A stretch of DNA of 64,000 nucleotides from the NCBI GenBank assembly GCA_947589245.1, contig CANQBD010000003.1, positions 25,310 to 89,309 of the forward strand, written 5' to 3'. Below are positions 44,274 through 54,470 of this stretch, in pieces. Source of the DNA: an uncultured Anaeroplasmataceae bacterium (GTDB lineage: Bacteria; Bacillota_I; Bacilli_A; Acholeplasmatales; Anaeroplasmataceae). Under the pieces are notes generated by a model. It did not search any database and was not told the origin of the DNA. It saw only the letters and a list, made by a program, of their open reading frames with translations. Numbering within the stretch: the first letter of the stretch is position 1; the number at the start of each line of letters is the position of its first letter. The position numbers and the translations under genes are program-made.

Positions 44274-45756
44274 AAATTTCCTCGTTTATACTGAAAATAG
44301 GTAAATTTTTACCTCTATATTCAGAGTCCAAAATTCCTAATTGATATATTATTGTGTCTCTCATTTTTCTTGCTCTATCTAAGCAATATCTTTTAAATTC
44401 TCTAACAGAAATATCTTTGGCATTTCTAACATTAGGAAATAATAATTTTAAATATGCAGTGCATATTCTCTTTACTGCTTCTGTATCACGCGTATCAGCA
44501 CCATTTGGAATTACAATCAATTCATCAACTATAGATCTATAAGTCAAATCTGAACGTAATTCATGTAATATAGAACAAAAATATTCCGAATTTAAAGCCC
44601 ATCCGCAAACTTTAAGATCGTCATTCATTCGAGGAATATTCCAACCTTTTATGAATCCGTGATATCTTTCAATCAAAGCAGATTCATGAAAAACAGATGG
44701 CAATTCTTTGAACATATTTGAGTAACCATCGGCATCCATAATATCTTTACTTATATTACCGCATAATATCATTCCGGCATCAGAGCGTCCTTCGTGATTA
44801 CCAACAGTATATATACCGGACTCTAAATATCCTTTTAAAGCAGCCCTCATCTCATCAACATCTGAAAAAGAGATAGTTTGAACCTCATCTAAAGTAACAA
44901 AGTCATTCGAAGCTATTAAACCTTCTGTGTGACGTGTTTGATCATAAAACATTTTTGCTCTACTCATAACGCCTCCACTAGAAAGCCACCCATACCTACT
45001 TACCCTGCCAAACAAATAAGACTTTCCAGTCCCTTTTGGAGCTAATTCAATTAAATTTAATCTTTTTTCAACAAAAGGTAAAAGCCTTGATAACATAGTA
45101 AGCTTTTGTTCCTCATTCTTATAACCTGTGGCATTATAATCAACAGCCCCTAAAAGAACATCAATCCACTCTTCAATAGTAAATTCTTTTCTAACTTCCT
45201 TATAATACTCTAAATCTATTAAATAAGGACAAAATGATTTGAAAGATAACAAAGATATTTTACCACTTTTACCATCTTTAGCATGAGTCTTTTTCTTATC
45301 AAATTCAAATGACCAATCATAATCATCAGGAGATAAATATCCTAGTTCTACCATTCCCCAAATTTCACCATTTATAAGCTCTTTTTTATATTTTTGCCAT
45401 ACATCGTCCTCAATAATAGTAAACTTGTTAGCTAATCCAAAATCCGGAAGTGAAAAAGATACTTTACCAGTTTTAATATTTATATCCGTAGAAATTTTAG
45501 CCAAAAATTTAACATGTTGATTTTCTTTAACAATTTTATCTTTAATTAAATTCCAGTCTTCTTTTTTAGGTAAATACGTATGAACAAAACTAGCAACTTC
45601 ATCAACATCAAAATAGCCAGTTTCATCCTCAAATTTTTTTAAAATCCAATCTCTCATAAAAGATGGAAGACTTAATGAATTAAAAAAATTACTTTTCTTT
45701 AAATCCTTATAAACAGTCATTTCATCAAAGCAACTTCTCAATTTTTCTTCTAGCAT
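44266..45756 (-). CDS. brxL: BrxL, BREX Lon-related AAA+ protein (short form)
   Basis: 496 residues. Walker A APKGTGKSY (240-247) sits in NLIELAPKGTGKSYLFGRVSRYGWLSSGG, which is characteristic of BrxL. Walker B is FVTLDEVQTI (286-292), followed by GNISKDIMDADGYSNMFKELP with sensor residues. The C-terminal Lon protease-like domain found in long type 1 BrxL (about 680 residues) is absent; the chain ends soon after the AAA+ core. BrxL is the last core gene of type 4 BREX, where it is thought to act as a DNA-bound motor or effector during defence. AAGGAGG precedes the start. Confidence 0.9.
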   Translation of the reverse strand: MLEEKLRSCFDEMTVYKDLKKSNFFNSLSLPSFMRDWILKKFEDETGYFDVDEVASFVHTYLPKKEDWNLIKDKIVKENQHVKFLAKISTDINIKTGKVSFSLPDFGLANKFTIIEDDVWQKYKKELINGEIWGMVELGYLSPDDYDWSFEFDKKKTHAKDGKSGKISLLSFKSFCPYLIDLEYYKEVRKEFTIEEWIDVLLGAVDYNATGYKNEEQKLTMLSRLLPFVEKRLNLIELAPKGTGKSYLFGRVSRYGWLSSGGVMSRAKMFYDQTRHTEGLIASNDFVTLDEVQTISFSDVDEMRAALKGYLESGIYTVGNHEGRSDAGMILCGNISKDIMDADGYSNMFKELPSVFHESALIERYHGFIKGWNIPRMNDDLKVCGWALNSEYFCSILHELRSDLTYRSIVDELIVIPNGADTRDTEAVKRICTAYLKLLFPNVRNAKDISVREFKRYCLDRARKMRDTIIYQLGILDSEYRGKNLPIFSINEEIYE

Positions 45757-45768
45757 ATTGCCCTCCTT

Positions 45769-48009
45769 TTAAAAGTCAAAATCATCATTAATGGCAGCAC
45801 TTTTTCCCTTAGTAACCAATTCTAGTCTAGTCATTAAATTTGATCCGATATATGCATCTAACATATATACGCCTGCTTTCTTTATATCATCAATAACAAT
45901 CTTATAATGATTATCATCAATAAGTGTAGACTTATAAATAGTATTTTCATATTTAATATTAAGATCATCTGAAATTTTCTTATTAATATATATATCAAAT
46001 TCAGCAGGAGTCTTATAATCAACTTTAACGTTATTATTAACAATCTTAATTATTATTGATGAATCTTTTAATGATAAAGATATTATAGGTACTAATACCT
46101 CCTCCAAGCAAGCTCCGCCATGAACTTCAACATTTGCAGCTCGACTACCTTTAAAACGACCATAATCAGCCAAAACAATGTACCCATTTTCTTCGGTGGC
46201 AAAGGGCAAATCATACCCGGAAAAACTTTTACAACATCTTCCTGAATGCTCCCCATGTGTATCAGTATCATATTTTTCTTCTTTTTTATAAATTACTGCC
46301 AATCTAGAAGATCCATGATCACTAGCAATTATATAATTATCATATTTTCTTAATGCGAGATTTACTGCAGCATCATTAATAACATGGTCAATCACTTCAA
46401 GTTCAGAAGCTAAATGAATTGGATATAAATTTGAAGGCCCATAAAAATACCCGCCCTTATCCTTATGCTTAATATCATCTAATCTTTCTTCTTTACGTTT
46501 ATCAAATGACCAATCATTATAAAATGATTTATTAATTGTTGTAATTGTTGGCAATTCAGATCTGCCAACATTAATTGATACCATTAAACCCTTATTATTA
46601 GCTTTTTCATAAATATAACTTAAATATTCAACACCTAACGCATCAATCCAACACAAAAAATTACCCTTTTTATTGTATTTCAAAACTATAGAATCTCTAG
46701 TTGATAATCGATTATAATTGCGATTTTTAGATTCCTTATCGACCATATCTAACATTTCAGTTGATATTTTATTAGAAATTTTGCAATTTTTATATTCAGT
46801 AAAATATAAAGAAAGAAATTTATAATAATCGCCATTTCCAACAAAACTATAATTTTTAAGGTATAAATATAAATCATTATATATAAAAGATAAACATTTA
46901 GGAATTCCATATAAAGATATATACGTTATAATCTCCTGTTTTTCTACTAAAGAATAGTCAGTCAATCTATATACAGATTCTTCAATATTTTCCTTATTTA
47001 AATTGACAAATGCAGCAATTTCAGGTTCAGAAAAATACTTAATCATCTTTTTTCTATCTAAATATAATTCTTCATAGTAAGCATCTTTATGATTAACATC
47101 GATAAAAAATGATAAAAATCTTTGCCTATATTCTTCAAAAGATACATTATATTTTAAAGTAAACTGAACATATTTGTTAGATATGTTACTTGAATAAAAT
47201 TTTAAATACAAATAATATAGCCAATTAACATTTTCAGAACCAAATAATTTATCACAAAAAGAGTTTTCATCAAAATTTAAATTAAACTTTGAAAATACAT
47301 TTTCTAAACTTTTTTCCGTATTTAATTCAGACAATAAAAATTCCCAATTATCATCAGAGCCGCATTCTTTTGAAACCGAAAAATTAAAGCATAATCGCTT
47401 AATTGCATCATAATGATTTTTTATAAAATGAATCGGTAATAAAGAATCTAAAAATTTATGATTAGAATTTAAGACCACTTCTCCAGAGAAACCTTTTTCT
47501 AAACACTTTAAATAATTCTTAATTCCTACCAAATCATTATCATTAATTTTTGTTGCACATAACGAAATACTCAAATTAGAGATTGAATCGTCAGAAATGA
47601 AATAACGTCTATAATCAAATCTAATATCATTTTTTTCAATCATCAATAACTCTGAATGAATAAAACGTAAAAGAAAACATACATGTGCAGTTCCAATTCT
47701 AAAATCCTTAAACTGATTTAAAATTTCATAAGTTTTTTTAGAGCCCATCAAAGCAAGCCATTCACCCAGACCCAACACGATTATATTTCCATAATTATAA
47801 TCTACATCAACAGTCAATAAATCATTTCTTAACTTGTCTATATCAGGAAATTTATCTTCATATAAACAATAATCGCTTAAATTAATAAAATCAACCTGCA
47901 TAAGATTTAATTCGACCAATAAATCATTATAAGTTTTATCACCAACTGACACAAAATAAGGCTTGAAAGTTTTCGATTCAAAATATTTCTTAATATGATT
48001 AAGTGCCAT
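45769..48009 (-). CDS. pglZ: PglZ-domain alkaline-phosphatase-superfamily protein (BREX type 4)
   Basis: 746 residues. Residues ~450-670 form the PglZ domain: metal ligand D456 (FLCWIDALGVEYL), the LPTITTINK block around T488-T491 where the nucleophile lies, D564-H565 (IIASDHGSSRLAV) and H585/H588 (DTHGEHSGRC). The first ~440 residues are an acidic helical region with no recognised domain, and the last ~70 a small beta domain. PglZ is the hallmark of all BREX types; its target is unknown. It starts 4 bp after brxC, with GGGAGAG upstream. Confidence 0.9.
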   Translation of the reverse strand: MALNHIKKYFESKTFKPYFVSVGDKTYNDLLVELNLMQVDFINLSDYCLYEDKFPDIDKLRNDLLTVDVDYNYGNIIVLGLGEWLALMGSKKTYEILNQFKDFRIGTAHVCFLLRFIHSELLMIEKNDIRFDYRRYFISDDSISNLSISLCATKINDNDLVGIKNYLKCLEKGFSGEVVLNSNHKFLDSLLPIHFIKNHYDAIKRLCFNFSVSKECGSDDNWEFLLSELNTEKSLENVFSKFNLNFDENSFCDKLFGSENVNWLYYLYLKFYSSNISNKYVQFTLKYNVSFEEYRQRFLSFFIDVNHKDAYYEELYLDRKKMIKYFSEPEIAAFVNLNKENIEESVYRLTDYSLVEKQEIITYISLYGIPKCLSFIYNDLYLYLKNYSFVGNGDYYKFLSLYFTEYKNCKISNKISTEMLDMVDKESKNRNYNRLSTRDSIVLKYNKKGNFLCWIDALGVEYLSYIYEKANNKGLMVSINVGRSELPTITTINKSFYNDWSFDKRKEERLDDIKHKDKGGYFYGPSNLYPIHLASELEVIDHVINDAAVNLALRKYDNYIIASDHGSSRLAVIYKKEEKYDTDTHGEHSGRCCKSFSGYDLPFATEENGYIVLADYGRFKGSRAANVEVHGGACLEEVLVPIISLSLKDSSIIIKIVNNNVKVDYKTPAEFDIYINKKISDDLNIKYENTIYKSTLIDDNHYKIVIDDIKKAGVYMLDAYIGSNLMTRLELVTKGKSAAINDDFDF

Positions 48010-48013
48010 AAAA

Positions 48014-51000
48014 TCACTCTCCCTTATTTATAATTTCAACTCCAAAATCAATATTTTCTTTTACCAATTTCAATAAATACTCTTTAATTTCAAAATAACT
48101 CATTGATTCAATAGCAGAAACGATTTTAGCACTTACACCAGCATCATATTCAGCTTTAGCCATCTTAACAATCTCATCTCTAATAACGGGATTAGTATCC
48201 CAATAATATGGTTCTACTGGCTTATTGGAAAGTTTTGTTCTTACATCATCCACATTCAATATATTACAGTACTTACCAAGTAGTTTTTTAAAATTCACAT
48301 CAATTAATTCTTTATTGTTTATAAAATCAAATATCATAGTATTATTCAAATAATCTGAAGTATCTTTGATGTCCTTGTCACTAGAATATGGACGATTCAA
48401 AACATCAAATGCCTTCCTAGCTTCATCAAATTCTTCATTTGGAATCATTAGCATGATTGGAGTTTTGTGAATATACGACCATTCAACCGGATTTTTAGTA
48501 TTTGTCTTTTGTCTCCATAATAAGGCCACTTGATTTTTCAATTGTTCTTTTCTATACTCTTCTGCAACATTCTTAACTATAAGATTAGAGTCAATTCTAC
48601 TCTTTCCATAAATATTAATTAATGCAGGCTTCTTTAACTGAATAACTTCATCTACAAGAATATCATCTAAGTAGACTTTATATATATCATAGAAAATAGA
48701 AGACTCTGATAATAAATAATTTTTAATTAATTCAATAGAATCCTTTAAATTATTTACATATACTTCCATTTTTTCAGGCAAGATATCTTTATCATTAATT
48801 ATATCTAGCAATAAATCAAAAGTATCTTTTGCAGATGGGTATTTAGCAATTAATGTCTCGTGAGAACACATTAAAAATTTAATTTTTTCTTTCCATTTAA
48901 CAAAAGCATCTTTCTTAGTTCTAACATTTGAATAAAGAATATCATTTGAGCACATAATGAATGTATAATCCGTAATCAAATGATCTAATTGTTCATTACC
49001 AGTAGATTTATTCCATAAATTTGAATGCTCAACTTCAAACAAATGACTAATATCAGAAAGAATAATATCCGTTGCATTTATAGTTTTTGATAACTGATAC
49101 AATATTCCGTCTTTATAAGCACTTATATAACTTAACATTGCTTTTTTACATTGATCTATAGTTAGAATATTTTTTAATTCATCAGCAATAGATGGTCTAT
49201 TTAAATATATTCGTCCTAAAGATAAAGCGAGCGAATGGGCGTTATCTTCAGAATTAGATTGCAATATCTCAATATATTTATTTAAATAATCAAAAGTATT
49301 TCCATCGCAAACTTCTTCTAAACACCAAATAGGTTGTCCTAACGAAAGCATCTTATTTTGTATACTAATCATTGCTTGTTTAACACTATTGCAAGCATCT
49401 TGTGAAATTCCCCATGCTTTTATAGAAAGCTCATAAAATGCTTTTTCCTCGGGTGTCATACGGACTATAAATGTATCAATCGATTTATTTAAAAGAGCGT
49501 TTGAAATCATTTCCGACAATTTATCAGTAGTCATTTCTTCATGAGAACCTTCAAAATCTGCAAATCTATATGGATTTATTGAGTATTCTTTCAATAAAAA
49601 ACCTAACAATAAAGAATATAAGTTACATGGTACAAAACCATAATTTTCAGATAAATAATTTATTATTTTAGCCATAGAAATTTGTCCGTCTTCTATAAAT
49701 GAATTTGAAATTAATTGATCTAAATCATTTTTAATAATTGATATATCAAGCATTTTTGTAGAATCATTTTTATAATAATCATCCATTTTCCAAACGCTAG
49801 ATAAAATCGCTTTTTCTTGGTTAACAACCGCCCCACTTGTTGATCGAATAATACCACATTTTGCAGACGCTTTAATTTGAGTAGGTTTTAATGCATTTTC
49901 ACTAACTCCTCGATTAAACTCAAAGCAATATGGGTATTTGTGTTTTACAATAGTTTGAAGAGCTTGACATACACTATTTCCACCAACATATCTTTCTCCT
50001 TCTTGACAGGTATAGCTATAAATTACAAAAGACCCTTGATAAATAGAATTTTTCCAATTTGTAGCTAAAATTGTTCTTGCCCTATTTTGATTTTCTTTTG
50101 CTGAGGTATTGTTGTTACCTGTATAATATTGAGCCATTGCCTCAAATTCAACATACTGATTAAACAAATCTTCTGATAATGGTGAATTAAGAGCCGAAAT
50201 AAATGTAATATCCTTATAGTCAATATTCTTACAGGCAGCCTTTATCATTTCGTTCAAAGATAAAGCTTCAGATTCATTTTTAGCGAATGCTAGAACAGCT
50301 ATAAATCTTTGTGAATTAACATTGTTTTTTAACTCATTTATTTTACGCGTAAAATCACTAGTTGTTACAGTAACTAATTCGCCACTATTAATTCCAAATC
50401 TTAGTTTTAGCGCAGGAGACATATTAAGAACACTCGACAAACCACCTTCATCAACAAGTTGAGCAGTATTACAATTAGAACGAATCGTCTTTTTATATTC
50501 CTCGATTCTTGATTGATCGCCTGCCAAAACTGCTGCACCATATGCATACTCATTATTACCAATAGGATTTAACACTAAAATGCCGTCTTCTTTAAGTTTT
50601 TTTGCAATATTTTTACAAGAAACATCAAGTCCGCTTGATATTCCTTCAAATGCATAGCTAATATTTTTCTCTGTTGGCTTAAGTAACGAAATCATACCAC
50701 CCATTCTTTTATCAATGGCTTGCATAATTAAAATAGTCTTTAATACCCGCTGTTCATCAGAACGTATATTTCTATGTTGCTGATAAGTATCTAAGATCAT
50801 TTGAAAGTCAGTTGCTAAATTATCGCGCCCATGCTCATAGAAAAAACTCCATAACATATCAATTGTTAATAATGGATAATCATCTGCTGGACCATAGTTT
50901 TCGATAAACCATTGAAAAGCTTTCACTTTTTCTGTATCACTAGTCTTAATAAAATCAAACATACTTCTTTGGTTGGCCTTAAATGCAGATGAAATATATT

Positions 51001-52144
51001 TAAGAACCATAGCAGTCATAGGATGCAAAGGCATAATATTTTTAATTACTTCTTCTTTACTAATTTTAGTTTCCTTCATAACTGCCAATCTAGATGTTTG
51101 AAGAGCTGAGTTCAAATCATCAGCACACATATTCCATGTATCCAATGCAGCAGGCTTTACTTTAAATGCATCTCCAATTAAATTGAAAGCTATATTATCT
51201 GGCAACTTAATTTCAGTAAAATTAAAACGTTGCTGTACAATTGACCAAGATTGGTCTTCAGAACTAATAATAGAATTAGTCTGATGAGTTATAGGAATAA
51301 AAAAGAAAGATGAATCTTCACATAAAGCTATGATTTTTTGAAATTCTCCTAATGAATTTTTATTGTTTTTAAAAAAATCACTAAATTCATCCCAAATAAA
51401 GACGATTTTTAAATCATTTTTATCAATAACATCTCGTAACCAATTTTTCAAAATATCAGAATCAATAGTCATACCAGTTAAACCCTCTTTTTGGGCAAGT
51501 TTAAATATATTGTTCATTAATTCTTTGATTTTATCTGATCTTTTTAAAGCATTTCTAATTTCAGCTGCACTTGCTTGAGAGAATACAGCACTCCACTCTG
51601 ATTGTTTTAACAAGATATTTAACATTTCTTCATGCCCTGGTTGATCAATCCAAGAAATAACTGCATCTTTCAAAGTAGATTCACCTAAATAATTACATTT
51701 ATTCGCAACCAATGAATCTTTTACACTTTCCTGAATGCATCTAAAAAACTCTTTCATATTTAAAATATCACCAGATGCATATCTTGTTACTACAAGAATC
51801 CCACGTTCTTTATGACCTTTTATTTTTGTTAATAAATCATTGTAATTTTGTAATTCTGGATATTTATTCCAATACTTGTCTAATTCTTCTTCTGATACTT
51901 CCAAAATTTTTCGTAAGGTGTATGCACATTGTGATTTACCTGTACCATATGCACCATGAATCCATACAGAACGCTTTGTTGTACCACCAAGCATTCTTTC
52001 AACATCTTTTAATAAATTTATAAAATCCTCATGAGGATATGTAGTATCCCAATGTGCGCCAGCATCTATAGCTGAATCATCTATACAGGGAAAATAATTA
52101 TCATCAATATCAAAGTATTGACTATATTTACCAATCTCGTTCAT
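48014..52144 (-). CDS. brxC: BrxC, large P-loop ATPase of type 4 BREX
   Basis: 1376 residues from ATG at 52144, where GAGGAGG lies 5-6 bp upstream; the frame open from 52192 is not used. Walker A is WIHGAYGTGKSQ (64-71) and Walker B LKIVFIWDEFSDFF. The rest is a large, mostly helical protein as in BrxC/PglY (1100-1400 residues), a core BREX ATPase that probably assembles with PglZ on DNA. It begins 1 bp after the brxP stop, so translation is coupled. A later repeat of aspartate-rich and helical segments has no known motif. Confidence 0.9.
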   Translation of the reverse strand: MNEIGKYSQYFDIDDNYFPCIDDSAIDAGAHWDTTYPHEDFINLLKDVERMLGGTTKRSVWIHGAYGTGKSQCAYTLRKILEVSEEELDKYWNKYPELQNYNDLLTKIKGHKERGILVVTRYASGDILNMKEFFRCIQESVKDSLVANKCNYLGESTLKDAVISWIDQPGHEEMLNILLKQSEWSAVFSQASAAEIRNALKRSDKIKELMNNIFKLAQKEGLTGMTIDSDILKNWLRDVIDKNDLKIVFIWDEFSDFFKNNKNSLGEFQKIIALCEDSSFFFIPITHQTNSIISSEDQSWSIVQQRFNFTEIKLPDNIAFNLIGDAFKVKPAALDTWNMCADDLNSALQTSRLAVMKETKISKEEVIKNIMPLHPMTAMVLKYISSAFKANQRSMFDFIKTSDTEKVKAFQWFIENYGPADDYPLLTIDMLWSFFYEHGRDNLATDFQMILDTYQQHRNIRSDEQRVLKTILIMQAIDKRMGGMISLLKPTEKNISYAFEGISSGLDVSCKNIAKKLKEDGILVLNPIGNNEYAYGAAVLAGDQSRIEEYKKTIRSNCNTAQLVDEGGLSSVLNMSPALKLRFGINSGELVTVTTSDFTRKINELKNNVNSQRFIAVLAFAKNESEALSLNEMIKAACKNIDYKDITFISALNSPLSEDLFNQYVEFEAMAQYYTGNNNTSAKENQNRARTILATNWKNSIYQGSFVIYSYTCQEGERYVGGNSVCQALQTIVKHKYPYCFEFNRGVSENALKPTQIKASAKCGIIRSTSGAVVNQEKAILSSVWKMDDYYKNDSTKMLDISIIKNDLDQLISNSFIEDGQISMAKIINYLSENYGFVPCNLYSLLLGFLLKEYSINPYRFADFEGSHEEMTTDKLSEMISNALLNKSIDTFIVRMTPEEKAFYELSIKAWGISQDACNSVKQAMISIQNKMLSLGQPIWCLEEVCDGNTFDYLNKYIEILQSNSEDNAHSLALSLGRIYLNRPSIADELKNILTIDQCKKAMLSYISAYKDGILYQLSKTINATDIILSDISHLFEVEHSNLWNKSTGNEQLDHLITDYTFIMCSNDILYSNVRTKKDAFVKWKEKIKFLMCSHETLIAKYPSAKDTFDLLLDIINDKDILPEKMEVYVNNLKDSIELIKNYLLSESSIFYDIYKVYLDDILVDEVIQLKKPALINIYGKSRIDSNLIVKNVAEEYRKEQLKNQVALLWRQKTNTKNPVEWSYIHKTPIMLMIPNEEFDEARKAFDVLNRPYSSDKDIKDTSDYLNNTMIFDFINNKELIDVNFKKLLGKYCNILNVDDVRTKLSNKPVEPYYWDTNPVIRDEIVKMAKAEYDAGVSAKIVSAIESMSYFEIKEYLLKLVKENIDFGVEIINKGE

Positions 52145-52145
52145 G

Positions 52146-54455
52146 TTATTCCTCCTCAAATAATGATAAAACATCATTACTACTCTTATCAAAAATACTT
52201 ATCTTATCTAGATCATTCGTAAATGTTGCATTAATATATTTAGGATACTTTGTAGTTAATCCTAATAAATATGATTTCATCTCTTCAAATGATAAACCGA
52301 AAATTTGAGATGGACTAACACCATCTCTGTCAATATTTTCATTCATTAACCAACTTAATGTAAACTCTTTGTAATTATTACACTTTTCAACAAATTTTAA
52401 CAAGCTGAAAAGAATAACACGACCATCATTTACTAAACACTTTGTCCTAGAAATAGAATTAATTTGTTTTTTTTCTTCAATGGCACATCCGAAATTTAAA
52501 GAATATCCTAAAGGTAATTCAGTTAATCTTTTATAGGCACCAACAATTGCAGCAGAGTCATTCTTGCTTACCTCTGAAGCCATAAGTAAATCAATAACAT
52601 TCTCACGAGTATAATATAAACCTATATCTAGATTTTCAATGTACCAGTTGATCTGAGGATTATATGCTAAATTAGATAAAATCAATCCCCAGGCAGAATT
52701 ACTTTCCCACCCAATCAAATTAACTATATCAAATAATTTTGTTGTACAATTTTTTTCATCAATTAAGCCACTATCACGTAAAAATCGTTTAAACATGTTA
52801 ATTTGGTTAGGCCCTAAAGTAGGCAATTCCCAGAAATCATTGCCCTGTTCAAAGAAATCTCTAACCCATTCTAATTTTGGGGCGTGACTAGCAAAAGAGT
52901 TTATACTACCATTTTTCATTCTAACATTCCCTCCTAATGACGTTCTTAAAGAATGATATAGCAAACATCCATCATCAATTTCATAACATTGTTGGCAATG
53001 GATACATTTGTCAATTTTTATACCATTAATAAATGAAATGGCTCCATATCTACAATTTGTTTCACAAACTTTGCATCCTACACAATATGCCGCCTTATGA
53101 AATAATTGCTTAAATCTTTTTATATCTGAAGGATATTTTTTTGGGGTATCTGCATCCAAAACAACATCATATCCATTATCATTTTTTAAAATTTTATATT
53201 CAAACGGAATTTTATTTAATGGTTTTATCCATTCCTTCCAATTCGAGTTAGGTTGATTAATAGAAATCACTAAAGAACTATCCTTGATTTTTTCACTATA
53301 TCTTTTATTAAAAATTTTTAAATCTCTACCATTTTTTCTAGCATTCCAACCACCGTTTGAAATATATGAATCTAAGGCTTTATCATCGCCTTCATTCCTG
53401 CCATTTAATTTTTTTATCATTGAAATATATTTATCAATTTGCTCTGGATACGAATGATATTCCACATAATCACTTTTTCCACCACTCATAGGGCAAAATA
53501 AACAACCTACTCTTGAATTTCCTTTTTTATATCCTTCGTTAATTGGAAGTCCATGGTCAAACATATATAACCATATTTCAGCAGAAGTCCAATCAAGAAT
53601 TGCATTAAAACTATATTGACCTTTTTGCTTTTTACCAAAATTTTCATACTCATAATCACTTCTAGCAACACTTTCATGTTTTCTAACACCAACAAAATCC
53701 AAGCCTACATAATCTTTTTTACCTGTTATCTCTCTAAGTAATAGAGTCTGAGGTGTACTTTTATGAACAGAGCAGCACCAACGTAAAACTCTAGCAGGTG
53801 GTCCGAAAATATTCCATGATTCCTCAGGAGCCATATGGCAATGAGATGTATAAAATGGTGTTTCATCTATTTCACACATTTTCTTAGTTTGTTCGACCAA
53901 TTTATATGTGTCAGGAAATTCCATTCCAGTATCACCAAAAATTACAACGAAGCTTTTTTTAGGCAATGACCTACGAACCAAATCCAAAAGTACAGCACTA
54001 TCTTTTCCGCCAGAAAATGCAACATGAAATATATCAAGCTTATCATTATATTTTTCATAGATATTTACAATTTTTTTAACTGTTGCACCTTCTATTATTT
54101 TCATTAAACTATGATTTTTTTTGACCATTGCTTCTATATCAATTGGTTTTAAAAAACCACCATTAGGTTCTGGCTCAATAATATGACCATTTTCATCTTC
54201 TTGAAGAATAATTTCAGGCTTATGAAATATATCTCCACCTCTTAATTTTGCCACATTTTTTCCTCTATAGATATACTGAGAAGATTCAGCCCACATATAA
54301 GGAAAGTCATTTTGATCTTCAAAATTCCAAATTTTATCAAATCCTAGCATTTTCAACTCAAATGCATAGACCGGTCTAGGCTCTTTTGAAAAAAGAGTAG
54401 GACTAGAATTAAGTAAAATTCCACCAGTATACTCGTCGTACGTATATGAATACAT
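52146..54455 (-). CDS. brxP: BrxP, PAPS-reductase-family protein with ferredoxin-like cluster domain
   Basis: 769 residues. Residues ~140-345 form an adenine-nucleotide alpha-hydrolase/PAPS-reductase domain: PP-loop FSGGKDSAVL (148-153), FGDTGMEFPDT, then Cys residues C227/C228 (LRWCCSVHK) and C318/C321 (GCLFCPMSGG). These could hold an Fe-S cluster as in DndC and many PP-loop enzymes. Residues ~455-500 carry two ferredoxin-like motifs, CVGCKVCETNC and CIHCQQC. The C-terminal 270 residues have no recognised domain. BrxP is the type-specific gene of type 4 BREX; DndC-like chemistry (adenylation of DNA phosphate and sulfur insertion) is the likely function, by family inference. AAGGAG lies upstream. 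Confidence 0.92.
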   Translation of the reverse strand: MYSYTYDEYTGGILLNSSPTLFSKEPRPVYAFELKMLGFDKIWNFEDQNDFPYMWAESSQYIYRGKNVAKLRGGDIFHKPEIILQEDENGHIIEPEPNGGFLKPIDIEAMVKKNHSLMKIIEGATVKKIVNIYEKYNDKLDIFHVAFSGGKDSAVLLDLVRRSLPKKSFVVIFGDTGMEFPDTYKLVEQTKKMCEIDETPFYTSHCHMAPEESWNIFGPPARVLRWCCSVHKSTPQTLLLREITGKKDYVGLDFVGVRKHESVARSDYEYENFGKKQKGQYSFNAILDWTSAEIWLYMFDHGLPINEGYKKGNSRVGCLFCPMSGGKSDYVEYHSYPEQIDKYISMIKKLNGRNEGDDKALDSYISNGGWNARKNGRDLKIFNKRYSEKIKDSSLVISINQPNSNWKEWIKPLNKIPFEYKILKNDNGYDVVLDADTPKKYPSDIKRFKQLFHKAAYCVGCKVCETNCRYGAISFINGIKIDKCIHCQQCYEIDDGCLLYHSLRTSLGGNVRMKNGSINSFASHAPKLEWVRDFFEQGNDFWELPTLGPNQINMFKRFLRDSGLIDEKNCTTKLFDIVNLIGWESNSAWGLILSNLAYNPQINWYIENLDIGLYYTRENVIDLLMASEVSKNDSAAIVGAYKRLTELPLGYSLNFGCAIEEKKQINSISRTKCLVNDGRVILFSLLKFVEKCNNYKEFTLSWLMNENIDRDGVSPSQIFGLSFEEMKSYLLGLTTKYPKYINATFTNDLDKISIFDKSSNDVLSLFEEE

Positions 54456-54470
54456 AATTAAAAACTCCTT

